NCBI GenBank assembly: GCA_028817895.1
Contig: JAPPOQ010000027.1
Location: 34,440 to 98,439, forward strand
From: Ahrensia sp.
GTDB lineage: Bacteria; Pseudomonadota; Alphaproteobacteria; Rhizobiales; Rhizobiaceae
Reading direction: 5' to 3'
DNA length: 64,000 nt
The stretch's first letter is position 1; the number at the start of each line of letters is the position of its first letter. Made by a program: the position numbers and the translations under genes. The notes under the pieces are model-generated. The model worked only from the letters and a program-made list of their open reading frames with translations, had not been told where the DNA came from and searched no databases. Positions 1 to 7,713 of the stretch are shown here, piece by piece.

Positions 1-336
1 GATCGGCTAACGATTTTCGGGCAGAGCGCGACACGACTGGGCAACACCTCCTTGATCGCCTTGCGAGGAATGAAAGCCGAAACGGCGCTGATCGCGTTCG
101 ATCTAGACGGCGTTGCCGTGTCGAGCGGCTCGGCTTGCTCGTCCGGCAAGGTTGGAAACAGCCATGTCCTGCAGGCGATGGGTGTTTCGCCGGATGTGGC
201 GCAGGCGGCCATCCGTGTGAGTCTGGGCTGGAACTCGACACGCGATGACGTGTTGCAGTTTTTGAGTGTTTTCGAGCGTCTTGCGGTCGGTTTGGCGAGA
301 CGGCTTGGCGGCGAATTAAGAGACAGCGCCGCTTGA
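1..336 (+). CDS. Cysteine desulfurase, C-terminal part (partial at window start)
   Basis: The reading frame is open from base 1, so only the C-terminal end (about 111 residues) of a class V aminotransferase-fold cysteine desulfurase is present. The segment GSACSSGK carries the catalytic cysteine loop of the IscS/NifS type, preceded by an [12 protein letters not shown] stretch typical of this family. These PLP enzymes take sulfur from L-cysteine as a persulfide. It ends 22 bp before sufB and is co-directional, matching the NifS-like gene that opens the suf operon in many rhizobia. A second, SufS-type desulfurase lies downstream in the same operon, so this is the group I paralogue rather than sufS itself. 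Confidence 0.9.
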   Translation, partial: DRLTIFGQSATRLGNTSLIALRGMKAETALIAFDLDGVAVSSGSACSSGKVGNSHVLQAMGVSPDVAQAAIRVSLGWNSTRDDVLQFLSVFERLAVGLARRLGGELRDSAA

Positions 337-358
337 GGCGGGGCACAGGAGAAGCTTT

Positions 359-1897
359 ATGGTTGCGGTTCAGGAAACCATCGATACCGTCAAAACGCTG
401 GATATCGACCAGTACAAATACGGCTTTTCGACCGATATCGAATCCGACCGTGCGCCCAAGGGGCTCGATGAGGATACGATTGCCTTCATCTCCGCCAAGA
501 AGGGCGAGCCGGAATGGATGCTCAAATGGCGCCTGGAGGCTTTCGAACGCTGGAAAACCATGACAGAGCCTGACTGGGCCCGGGTCAACTATCCGCCCAT
601 CGACTATCAAGACATCTACTACTACGCCGCGCCGAAGGATTTTGAAGACGGCCCGAAATCGCTCGACGAAGTCGATCCCGAACTTCTCAAAACCTATGAG
701 AAGCTCGGCATTCCGTTGCGCGAGCAGGAAATTCTGGCCGGTGTGCGCAAGCGCGGTGAACCCAGCACTTTGGAAGATGATGGCCCCGAAGGCGCCAATG
801 ACAATGTCTATGCCAGCGGGCGCGTCGCGGTGGATGCTGTCTTCGATTCCGTCTCTGTCGTCACGACTTTCCGCGAAGAACTTGCCAAGACCGGCGTGAT
901 CTTCTGTTCCATCACGGAAGCCATCAAGGACTATCCCGAACTGGTGCAGAAATATCTGGCGACGGTTGTGCCCGTTACCGACAATTATTTCGCGACGCTC
1001 AACAGCGCCGTCTTCACCGATGGCACTTTTGTGTATGTGCCCGAAGGCGTGCGCTGCCCGATGGAATTGTCGACTTACTTCCGCATCAACGAGATGAATA
1101 CGGGTCAGTTCGAGCGCACGCTGATCATCGCGGAGAAAGGCTCCTACGTCTCCTATCTGGAAGGCTGCACGGCTCCGCAACGCGACGAAAACCAGCTTCA
1201 CGCGGCGGTGGTTGAACTCATCGCTATGGATGATGCCGAGATCAAATATTCAACCGTCCAGAACTGGTATCCGGGTGATGAAAACGGCAAGGGCGGCATC
1301 TATAATTTCGTCACCAAGCGTGGCGATTGCCGGGGCAAGAACTCGAAAATTTCATGGACACAGGTGGAGACCGGCTCGGCCATCACCTGGAAATATCCCA
1401 GCTGCATTTTGCGTGGCGACGGTTCGCGCGGGGAGTTTTATTCGATTGCCGTGTCGAACGGCATGCAGCAGGTCGACTCCGGCACCAAGATGCTGCATCT
1501 GGGCAAGGATACGACCAGCCGCATCATCTCCAAGGGCATTTCGGCGGGTCGCTCGCAGAACACCTATCGCGGGCAGGTCAGCGTCAACCGCCGTGCTGCC
1601 AATGCGCGCAATTTCACCCAGTGCGATTCACTGCTGATCGGCGATCAATGCGGCGCGCATACCGTGCCCTATATCGAGGCGAAGAATTCCGAAGCGCAGC
1701 TGGAGCATGAGGCGACGACGTCGAAAATCTCCGATGATCAGCTTTTCTACTGCCTTCAGCGCGGCATCCCTGAAGAGGAAGCCATCGCGCTCATCGTCAA
1801 TGGCTTCGTGAAGGAAGTCATTCAGGAACTGCCGATGGAATTTGCGGTCGAAGCGCAAAAGCTTATTGGGATTTCGCTTGAGGGGAGCGTGGGGTGA
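359..1897 (+). CDS. sufB: Fe-S cluster assembly scaffold protein SufB
   Basis: A 512-residue protein with full-length similarity to SufB: a Y-G-F-x-T-D-I-E-S-D N-terminal segment and a C-terminal beta-helix region containing CNSLLIGD-like (here C-D-S-L-L-I-G-D) and E-A-x-x-S-K-I-S-D-D motifs. SufB is the scaffold subunit of the cytosolic SufBC2D complex, on which iron-sulfur clusters are built before transfer to apoproteins. The ATG at 359 is preceded by an AGGAGAAG-type ribosome binding site. It sits between the first cysteine desulfurase and sufC, but two small genes and two repeats separate it from sufC, where these genes normally adjoin. Confidence 0.97.
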   Translation: MVAVQETIDTVKTLDIDQYKYGFSTDIESDRAPKGLDEDTIAFISAKKGEPEWMLKWRLEAFERWKTMTEPDWARVNYPPIDYQDIYYYAAPKDFEDGPKSLDEVDPELLKTYEKLGIPLREQEILAGVRKRGEPSTLEDDGPEGANDNVYASGRVAVDAVFDSVSVVTTFREELAKTGVIFCSITEAIKDYPELVQKYLATVVPVTDNYFATLNSAVFTDGTFVYVPEGVRCPMELSTYFRINEMNTGQFERTLIIAEKGSYVSYLEGCTAPQRDENQLHAAVVELIAMDDAEIKYSTVQNWYPGDENGKGGIYNFVTKRGDCRGKNSKISWTQVETGSAITWKYPSCILRGDGSRGEFYSIAVSNGMQQVDSGTKMLHLGKDTTSRIISKGISAGRSQNTYRGQVSVNRRAANARNFTQCDSLLIGDQCGAHTVPYIEAKNSEAQLEHEATTSKISDDQLFYCLQRGIPEEEAIALIVNGFVKEVIQELPMEFAVEAQKLIGISLEGSVG

Positions 1898-1922
1898 TGG
1901 GTCGGTGGACGTCTCAACCTGC

Positions 1923-2040
1923 ACCGTCATCCTCGGGCTTGTCCCGAGGATCTCGTCGGGTGCGGCACAGATGAAGTTTGCATTGGAAAACGCGACTGCG
2001 GCTTCTCACAAGACCCTCGGAACAAGTCCGAGGGTGACGG
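1923..2040 (+). repeat. 118-bp palindromic repeat, copy 1
   Basis: The segment starts ACCGTCATCCTCGGGCTTG and ends CCGAGGGTGACGG. Its two ends form an imperfect inverted repeat of about 30 bp, each end itself carrying a smaller hairpin (CCTCGGG-CTTGT-CCCGAGG and CCTCGG-AACAAGT-CCGAGG). A second copy in the same orientation lies at 2378-2495, with about 108 of 118 positions identical by eye. Translations such as D-P-R-D-K-P-E-D-D-G and V-I-L-G-L-V-P-R-I-S are hallmarks of a palindromic repeat family that is widespread in alphaproteobacterial intergenic regions. It lies 25 bp after the sufB stop codon. Confidence 0.85.
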
Positions 2041-2118
2041 AGTGGGAATGGTGCAGAGTGAGCAACCGGCCTCCATGTAGTCGGCCGTTGAACACGCATA
2101 GAGTGGTTGGATATCGAT

Positions 2119-2514
2119 ATGCCTGAAGAAAAACGAAACTGGCTTACAACTCCGGCGGAACCAAAATGGCTGTCTTTACCTGTTATCGGCTCATTGGTTT
2201 TGATGTTGATGTTTACAACCTCAGGTCTTCGCGATGGATGGCCGCTATATGCCGACGTCTTATTTGCCGTGGCCTGTGCAGCGCTGGCTTCACTACTGGG
2301 AGAAATCGTTGTTTGGCTCTGGAACCGGTTTTTCTCTGAGAGGAAATCGACGACATTACTAATATTGTACTCCCACCACCGTCATCCTCGGGCTTGTCCC
2401 GAGGATCTTGTCCGGTGCGGCGCAGATGAAGTTTGCATTGGAAGGCGGGGCCGTGGCTTCTCACCAGACCCTCGGAACAAGTCCGAGGGTGACGGCGCGG
2501 GGATTGCGATATGA
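2119..2514 (+). CDS. Small membrane protein with repeat-encoded C-terminus
   Basis: An unrecognised 131-residue protein. Residues 1-86 look like a genuine small membrane protein: a polar N-terminus, hydrophobic segments near residues 18-34 and 47-68, then a basic stretch R-F-F-S-E-R-K. From residue 87 onward the frame runs through the second copy of the 118-bp repeat, which supplies about 40 residues of low-complexity, non-hydrophobic tail. A TTG at 2107 could extend the N-terminus by four residues; the ATG at 2119 is preferred, although its ribosome binding site is weak. It lies inside the suf operon between sufB and sufC. No function can be assigned, and the gene may have lost its native C-terminus to the insertion. 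Confidence 0.5.
   Translation: MPEEKRNWLTTPAEPKWLSLPVIGSLVLMLMFTTSGLRDGWPLYADVLFAVACAALASLLGEIVVWLWNRFFSERKSTTLLILYSHHRHPRACPEDLVRCGADEVCIGRRGRGFSPDPRNKSEGDGAGIAI
2378..2495 (+). repeat. 118-bp palindromic repeat, copy 2
   Basis: Same length and orientation as the copy at 1923-2040, differing at about ten positions, mostly in the central non-palindromic part. The inverted ends are fully preserved. The copy lies within the 3' part of the small membrane-protein frame and encodes its C-terminal tail. With copy 1 it makes direct repeats flanking most of that gene, so homologous recombination between them would delete about 455 bp. Confidence 0.85.
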
Positions 2515-2558
2515 AGAAGTAGTTCGCGCAACGCGTCGCAAACAAAGACTGGACCAAC

Positions 2559-2924
2559 ATGATCACTGGTAGCGATCATTCCGAGGATGCGCTGGATCGC
2601 GAACGAGACAGGTATCACATTCGAGATGCGGCTGAGCGGATGAAGTTTGCTGATGGCCTTCAAAGACAAATGGAGACCAATGGCAGACTAATATCCGCGG
2701 GCATGATCAAGCCTATGCTTGGCGTTGCGATGGTTGCTTTCTTGATTGCAGCAATGATGGGCTTCGTCTGGCATGCCACGGGCGCCTTCGTTTTTGTGAC
2801 GCTGATTTGGGGTTGGCGTAGAATGAAGAAGCTTCGCAGTCTGGACCGCCTCCAAAATGAAGCCGTTGAAAGGCAACACGGAATAGACCGCAGATTTGGG
2901 CGCATGGGCGCCAAGGGAAAGTAG
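2559..2924 (+). CDS. Hypothetical membrane protein within suf operon
   Basis: A 121-residue protein not assigned to a family. The first 48 residues are strongly charged and probably helical (rich in D, E, R, K). Two closely spaced hydrophobic segments follow at about residues 52-69 and 73-87. The tail is basic and helical, ending G-A-K-G-K. It begins 63 bp after repeat copy 2 and ends 5 bp before the sufC ATG, so it is positioned to be cotranscribed and perhaps translationally coupled with sufC. The ribosome binding site before 2559 is weak. Whether the product takes part in iron-sulfur biogenesis or is a passenger cannot be told from sequence. Confidence 0.6.
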   Translation: MITGSDHSEDALDRERDRYHIRDAAERMKFADGLQRQMETNGRLISAGMIKPMLGVAMVAFLIAAMMGFVWHATGAFVFVTLIWGWRRMKKLRSLDRLQNEAVERQHGIDRRFGRMGAKGK

Positions 2925-2929
2925 ACAAA

Positions 2930-3685
2930 ATGCTTGAAATCAAAAATCTCCACGCCCGGATTGAAGAGGACGGAACTGAAATCCTCAACGGGCTCAATCT
3001 CACCGTGAAGCCGGGTGAGGTCGCCGCGATCATGGGGCCGAACGGCTCGGGTAAATCGACTTTGTCCTACATTCTTTCCGGCAAGGAAGATTATGAGGTC
3101 ACGGAAGGCTCCATCACCTATGAGGGTGAGGACCTGCTGGAACTCGACGTGTCCGAACGGGCCGCTGCGGGCGTGTTTTTGGCCTTCCAATATCCGGTGG
3201 AAATTCCCGGCGTGCCGACCATGACCTTCCTGAAGGAAGCGATGAATGCGCAGCGCAAGGAGCGCGGCGAAGACGCGCTTTCCACGCCCGACTTCATGAA
3301 ACGCGTGAAAGCGGCAGCCGCCGATCTGCATATCGATTTCAACATGCTGAAACGCCCGGTCAATGTCGGTTTTTCTGGCGGTGAGAAGAAGCGGGCGGAA
3401 ATTCTGCAAATGGCGCTTCTGGAACCAAAGCTCTGCGTGCTGGATGAAACCGATTCCGGGCTCGACATCGATGCGCTGAAAATCGTGGCCGATGGGGTGA
3501 ACAGTCTGCGTTCGCCCGACCGCGCGATGATCGTCATCACCCATTATCAGCGTCTGCTCGACTATATCGTACCGGACACGGTGCATGTTCTCTCGAAAGG
3601 GCAGATTGTGCGCTCCGGCGACAAGGCGCTCGCTCTGGAACTGGAGGAAAAGGGCTATGCCGACATCATCGCGGCAGCCGCCTGA
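2930..3685 (+). CDS. sufC: Fe-S cluster assembly ATPase SufC
   Basis: A 251-residue ABC-type ATPase. Walker A G-P-N-G-S-G-K-S-T lies at about residues 36-44, the SufC-type signature F-S-G-G-E-K-K-R near residue 147, and Walker B L-C-V-L-D-E-T-D-S-G-L-D shortly after. SufC has no membrane domain; it binds SufB and SufD and uses ATP to drive conformational changes in the SufBC2D scaffold. The start lies 5 bp after the upstream small membrane protein gene. sufD follows 67 bp downstream. Confidence 0.98.
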   Translation: MLEIKNLHARIEEDGTEILNGLNLTVKPGEVAAIMGPNGSGKSTLSYILSGKEDYEVTEGSITYEGEDLLELDVSERAAAGVFLAFQYPVEIPGVPTMTFLKEAMNAQRKERGEDALSTPDFMKRVKAAAADLHIDFNMLKRPVNVGFSGGEKKRAEILQMALLEPKLCVLDETDSGLDIDALKIVADGVNSLRSPDRAMIVITHYQRLLDYIVPDTVHVLSKGQIVRSGDKALALELEEKGYADIIAAAA

Positions 3686-3752
3686 GTTTCGGATCGGCTT
3701 CCGCTGAATCCGTCTGCATAGAACTGCCACTCACGTCCGGTTGAGGCACAGA

Positions 3753-5015
3753 ATGAACGCTCACACGACCAAATTACTGACCGAAGCCGAAACTTCGCTG
3801 ATTGAGGTGGCCAAGGCGCTGCCGCAGTCGCAAGAGCGTGTCGCCGCGCAGGAAGCCCTTGCTGCCAATGGCCTGCCAACACGGCGGGTTGAGGCCTTTC
3901 ACTACACCGACCTGCGCGCTCTGCTGAAGGGCGAATACGCCTTGGCGGAGCGTCCAAGCGAAGAGGACGCGCTGGCAATTGGCAACCGCTTTCCGCGACT
4001 TGTTAGCGATGCGGCTGTGCTGCATTTCCGCTCCGGTCATTATTTCGATCGTGGAGAGGTTTTGCCGGATGGCGTGACGGTTAGGGCGGAGTTGCCGAAA
4101 GCTGCGAAAGTCTCAACAGCGGCCGCCAGCACCGTTGCACTCAACAATGCGCTGGTCCGTGACGGCCTGACGGTGCAAGTGGCAGCCGGGGCCAAGGTCG
4201 ACCGCACCGTTGGTATCGCCCATGCGCATAGCGCCGGTGAGAACACCGTGGGTGCCACCCGTTGCGCAATCGAGGTGGGGGCTGGTGCGGAATGCTCACT
4301 TGTCGACCGCTCGGTGGGGCCGGATCGCGTGTCCTATCTGTCGTCCCAGATCGTGTCCCTCGATATCGCTGTCGGTTCGACGGTCAATTACACGCTTTCC
4401 AATGAAGAGGGAGATGCCGCAAAGCGGTTGGCTCGTCTTGCCGTCACGCTTGGCAAAGACGCTACGCTCAACCTGTTCATTCTGAACGTCGGCGGCGTTC
4501 TGGTGCGTCAGGAGATCGACTTTGACGTGACGGGCGAGGGCGCGACGCTTAATATTTCAGGCGTCAATCTGGTGGGTGGCGATGCGCATGTGGATGTTAC
4601 ATCGCGCATTACGCATCATGTCCCGTCCACCAATGCGACGGAGACCTTCCGCAATGTCGCGACCGGGCGCGGGCAGGGCGTTTTTCAGGGCCAGATCAAT
4701 GTGCGCCAGGCCGCACAGCTCACCGATGCACGCATGGCCTGTAACAGCCTGCTGCTGTCTGATGAGTGCGGCTTTTCGGCAAAACCCGAACTGGAAATCT
4801 TCGCCGACGATGTGCAATGCGCGCATGGCGCCACGGTGACCGATCTGGAAGAAAGCTATCTTTTCTATCTGCGCGCGCGCGGGATCAGCGAGCCGAGGGC
4901 ACGGCAGATGCTGATCAAGGCGTTTGTCGCAGAAGTGGTTGAAGAGATGGAACATACCGATCTTATTGAACCGCTGGAGGCGCGCATCGAGGCGTGGATG
5001 GACCGCCATGTCTAA
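3753..5015 (+). CDS. sufD: Fe-S cluster assembly protein SufD
   Basis: A 420-residue SufD. The C-terminal beta-helix contains the motifs C-N-S-L-L-L-S-D-E-C and H-G-A-T-V-T-D-L-E-E-S-Y-L-F-Y-L-R-A-R-G-I that are shared with SufB, and the N-terminal half is variable, as usual for SufD. The protein pairs with SufB in the SufBC2D scaffold and is needed for iron acquisition. The frame could start at a TTG at 3741, but the ATG at 3753 (M-N-A-H-T-T-K) has a GAGG-type ribosome binding site and is preferred. The 3' end overlaps sufS by 8 bp. Confidence 0.95.
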   Translation: MNAHTTKLLTEAETSLIEVAKALPQSQERVAAQEALAANGLPTRRVEAFHYTDLRALLKGEYALAERPSEEDALAIGNRFPRLVSDAAVLHFRSGHYFDRGEVLPDGVTVRAELPKAAKVSTAAASTVALNNALVRDGLTVQVAAGAKVDRTVGIAHAHSAGENTVGATRCAIEVGAGAECSLVDRSVGPDRVSYLSSQIVSLDIAVGSTVNYTLSNEEGDAAKRLARLAVTLGKDATLNLFILNVGGVLVRQEIDFDVTGEGATLNISGVNLVGGDAHVDVTSRITHHVPSTNATETFRNVATGRGQGVFQGQINVRQAAQLTDARMACNSLLLSDECGFSAKPELEIFADDVQCAHGATVTDLEESYLFYLRARGISEPRARQMLIKAFVAEVVEEMEHTDLIEPLEARIEAWMDRHV

Positions 5016-6234
5016 CGCCTATGACGTTGCGGCTATTCGCGCCGACTTTCCGATTCTTTCGCGTCAGGTTCACGGCAAGCCGCTGGTTTATCTCGACAAT
5101 GGTGCGTCGGCCCAAAAGCCGCAATCGGTCATCGATGCGGTCAGCCATGCCTATTCACACGAATACGCGAATGTGCATCGCGGGCTGCATTTTCTCTCCA
5201 ACGCCGCAACCGACGCCTATGAAGGTGCTCGCGAAAAGGTGCGCGCCTTTTTGAACGCGCCGTCGGTTGACAACATCGTTTTCACCGGCGGCACGACCGA
5301 CGCGATCAATCTTGTCGCCTATGGCTGGGCGATGGCGCATCTGAAGGAAGGCGACGAAATCGTTCTTTCCATTCTGGAGCATCATTCCAACATCGTGCCG
5401 TGGCACTTCTTGCGCGAGCGCATGGGCGTAGAGCTCGTCTGGGTCGATTGCGATGAAGATGGTGGTTTGTCGGCGCAGGCGGTCGAAGCCGCGTGCACCG
5501 AGCGCACGCGCATGATCGCCATCACCCATATGTCCAACGTCACGGGCACTGTGGTGGATGTCGAGGCCATCTGCGCGATGGCGAAATCGGCAAATATCAA
5601 GGTTTTGGTGGATGGATCGCAGGGCGCGGTGCATCTGCCGGTCGATGTTCAGACGCTGGGATGCGATTTTTACTGCATCACTGGCCACAAGCTTTACGGT
5701 CCCTCCGGCATTGGTGCGCTGTATGGTACAGCGGAAGCTCTTGATTCCATGCAACCTTTCAAGGGTGGTGGCGAGATGATCCTCGATGTCACCATGGATG
5801 GTGTCACTTACAACGATCCGCCGCATCGCTTCGAGGCCGGCACCCCGCCCATCGTTCAGGCGATCGGTCTAGGGGCCGCGCTGGACTATATGGAACGTGT
5901 TGGTCGAGACGCTATTGCCGATCACGAAGCTGATCTGCGTGACTATGCGCGCCAGGAATTGCAGAAAATCAATGCGTTACGGGTGATCGGTGATACGCCA
6001 GACAAAGGCGCGATCTTCTCCTTCGAGCTTGAGGGCATCCACGCTCACGATGTTTCAATGATCATCGACCGCTCTGGCGTTGCGGTTCGGGCCGGAACGC
6101 ATTGCGCCCAGCCGCTCTTGCAACGGTTTGGTACGACATCCACCTGTCGGGCGAGTTTCGGTCTCTACAACACAAAGGCGGAAGTCGATGCACTCGTACA
6201 AGCGCTTGAAAAGGCGAGGAAGTTTTTCTCGTGA
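5008..6234 (+). CDS. sufS: Cysteine desulfurase SufS
   Basis: A 408-residue class V PLP enzyme of the SufS/CsdA group. The PLP lysine lies in T-G-H-K-L-Y-G-P at about residue 228 and the catalytic cysteine in R-A-G-T-H-C-A-Q-P near residue 366, the group II context. It releases sulfur from L-cysteine as an enzyme persulfide to feed SufBCD, often through SufE or SufU; neither acceptor gene is in this window. The ATG at 5008 overlaps the end of sufD by 8 bp. The stop codon overlaps the ATG of the next small gene, implying translational coupling. Confidence 0.97.
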   Translation: MSNAYDVAAIRADFPILSRQVHGKPLVYLDNGASAQKPQSVIDAVSHAYSHEYANVHRGLHFLSNAATDAYEGAREKVRAFLNAPSVDNIVFTGGTTDAINLVAYGWAMAHLKEGDEIVLSILEHHSNIVPWHFLRERMGVELVWVDCDEDGGLSAQAVEAACTERTRMIAITHMSNVTGTVVDVEAICAMAKSANIKVLVDGSQGAVHLPVDVQTLGCDFYCITGHKLYGPSGIGALYGTAEALDSMQPFKGGGEMILDVTMDGVTYNDPPHRFEAGTPPIVQAIGLGAALDYMERVGRDAIADHEADLRDYARQELQKINALRVIGDTPDKGAIFSFELEGIHAHDVSMIIDRSGVAVRAGTHCAQPLLQRFGTTSTCRASFGLYNTKAEVDALVQALEKARKFFS

Positions 6235-6470
6235 TGATCAGAAAAGATGAAAACGAGCTTCAGGATCTCGTGCATGAGACCCAATCTGCGGACCCGCTGA
6301 TGTCGAGTTGGCCAGTGCAGGCGTTGCTCGGTCTCATCTTTATGGCTTTTGGAATCTGGTTCGCGTTATATACCGGTGGTACTCTTGTGGGAACGATGGC
6401 AACACTGTTCGGCGGAGCATTCGTCTTGCACGCCGCACGCACCTTTGTGAAGAAGCGAACAAGATCATGA
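6234..6470 (+). CDS. Small two-helix membrane protein between sufS and sufT
   Basis: A 78-residue protein. After an acidic N-terminus (about 25 residues) come two predicted membrane helices, roughly residues 29-46 and 49-66, and a basic tail R-T-F-V-K-K-R-T-R-S. The ATG at 6234 shares its A with the sufS stop codon (a GTG at 6231 is the alternative). The stop codon overlaps the sufT ATG as ATGA, so the gene is tightly embedded in the operon. I do not recognise the family. The tight coupling argues that it is translated, but no role can be assigned. Confidence 0.65.
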   Translation: MIRKDENELQDLVHETQSADPLMSSWPVQALLGLIFMAFGIWFALYTGGTLVGTMATLFGGAFVLHAARTFVKKRTRS

Positions 6471-6874
6471 CCGATCAACCACTTACAGCTGCGCAAATGG
6501 AAACCGGGCCCAATGCTGCGGCGATCGGCGAGAACACCGATGTTTCGTCGATTCCGCAGGCGGAACTGGATCGATTGACCACGGATATCATCGCAGCGCT
6601 AAAGACTGTCTATGATCCTGAAATTCCGTCTGACATTTACGAGATTGGTCTGATCTATCGCATTGATATGGACGACAATCGTCATGTCGATATCGATATG
6701 ACTTTGACGGCGCCCGGCTGCCCGGTAGCAGGCGAAATGCCCGGCTGGGTTGAAAATGCGGTGTCGACTGTTGAGGGCGTTTCAGGCGTGACGGTCAATA
6801 TGGTGTTTGACCCGCCCTGGACACCGGAAAGGCTTTCCGAAGAGGCGCAGATCGCGCTTGGTTGGTACGTTTAG
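6467..6874 (+). CDS. sufT: SufT / MIP18-family (DUF59) Fe-S assembly protein
   Basis: A 135-residue protein with the DUF59 core: K-T-V-Y-D-P-E-I-P near residue 48, I-Y-E-I-G-L-I-Y, and T-L-T-A-P-G-C-P-V-A-G-E-M-P containing the conserved cysteine. About 40 residues precede the domain. The SufT/MIP18 family helps mature iron-sulfur proteins when demand is high. The frame extends upstream to 6308 inside the previous gene; the ATG at 6467 is chosen because it makes an ATGA overlap with the upstream stop and leaves a normal family N-terminus. In rhizobial suf operons sufA normally follows; here it does not. Confidence 0.93.
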   Translation: MTDQPLTAAQMETGPNAAAIGENTDVSSIPQAELDRLTTDIIAALKTVYDPEIPSDIYEIGLIYRIDMDDNRHVDIDMTLTAPGCPVAGEMPGWVENAVSTVEGVSGVTVNMVFDPPWTPERLSEEAQIALGWYV

Positions 6875-7713
6875 GGAGCCCAGCCCGCTTTGTACCGATC
6901 GCTTCAAGACAACGCATCACAGAATCCGATTGTTTGGATCAGATAGATGAGGTCAGTCCCAAGCGCTGGTCGGCATAAGTCGAGGCCCTTCACATTCGCG
7001 ATGTTGTGGTCTATATGGAGGTCACGCGTTGCTTGAGAGCCCGGATGCATGGGGCTTTTGCGCGACCTGTCATTTCAGTATCTCGTGAGAACCGGCTGCA
7101 CCGAAACAGATGGTGCGGGCACGGTTCCTTTTGTCGTTTGGTCATCAAGCATTCGGCGTTTACGGCTGCGGTTCCTGGTTTCGACTGCCGGTTTCGGTTG
7201 ACTATGGTCTGGTAGATTGCGGTCTGGTTGGCTGAATTCCAGCTGACTGCGACCTGGCTAGTTACTCTTTGGTCGGTTGCGCAAGGTTGGTTGGACTGAA
7301 GCGGTTCAATGTGAGGCGTGCTGTGCATACGCTGGTCTTAAGTCGGATAAGCACAGTTGACGCAGCATTTGCTTCAAACGGCTGCCGGGTTGTTGATGGG
7401 GTGCGCTCGTGTCAGGCCGACCTAGGGTGCTGATCGACGGTCTCATGCAGTCCTGATGAAGCTGAAGGCCGCCGAAATCGGCTCGATTATTGTTGCGATG
7501 ACCGGAACTGCTGAAGCCCTTTGTCGAGTTGTACGTTGAAGCTCTTGTTTAAGGCCAAGCGACATTGCCGTGAGATCGACACACGAAAACTGCATGAAAT
7601 GAAGGTCCTGTGTTGAATCCGGACCGTCCAAAAATTCTGTAACTCCTGACGTGCGTTCACCTTCGTGATGGCCCACGTCAAAGAAATTCAAGTCTTCCAA
7701 GGGAGAAGCCTGC
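6875..7713. other. 839-bp region without a credible gene (rpoB leader / synteny junction)
   Basis: There is no frame with recognisable protein character on either strand. The short frames present are G/T- or A/C-rich and lack ribosome binding sites. Around 7180-7310 the sequence is dominated by irregular repeats of GGTCTGGTTG/GGTTGGTTGG-like words. The segment must hold the promoter and leader of rpoB unless rpoBC is read through from the suf operon. No intrinsic terminator after sufT and no confident -35/-10 pair could be identified by eye. A GGGAGAAG ribosome binding site for rpoB is present at about 7701-7708. Confidence 0.6.

Noticed and set aside
2660..3730. 356-codon open frame antisense to sufC
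   Set aside because: A shadow of sufC and the adjacent small gene; the product has no plausible motif.
7006..7328. Short open frames on both strands upstream of rpoB
   Set aside because: Composition follows the G/T-rich repeats, there is no ribosome binding site and no recognisable protein pattern; treated as non-coding.
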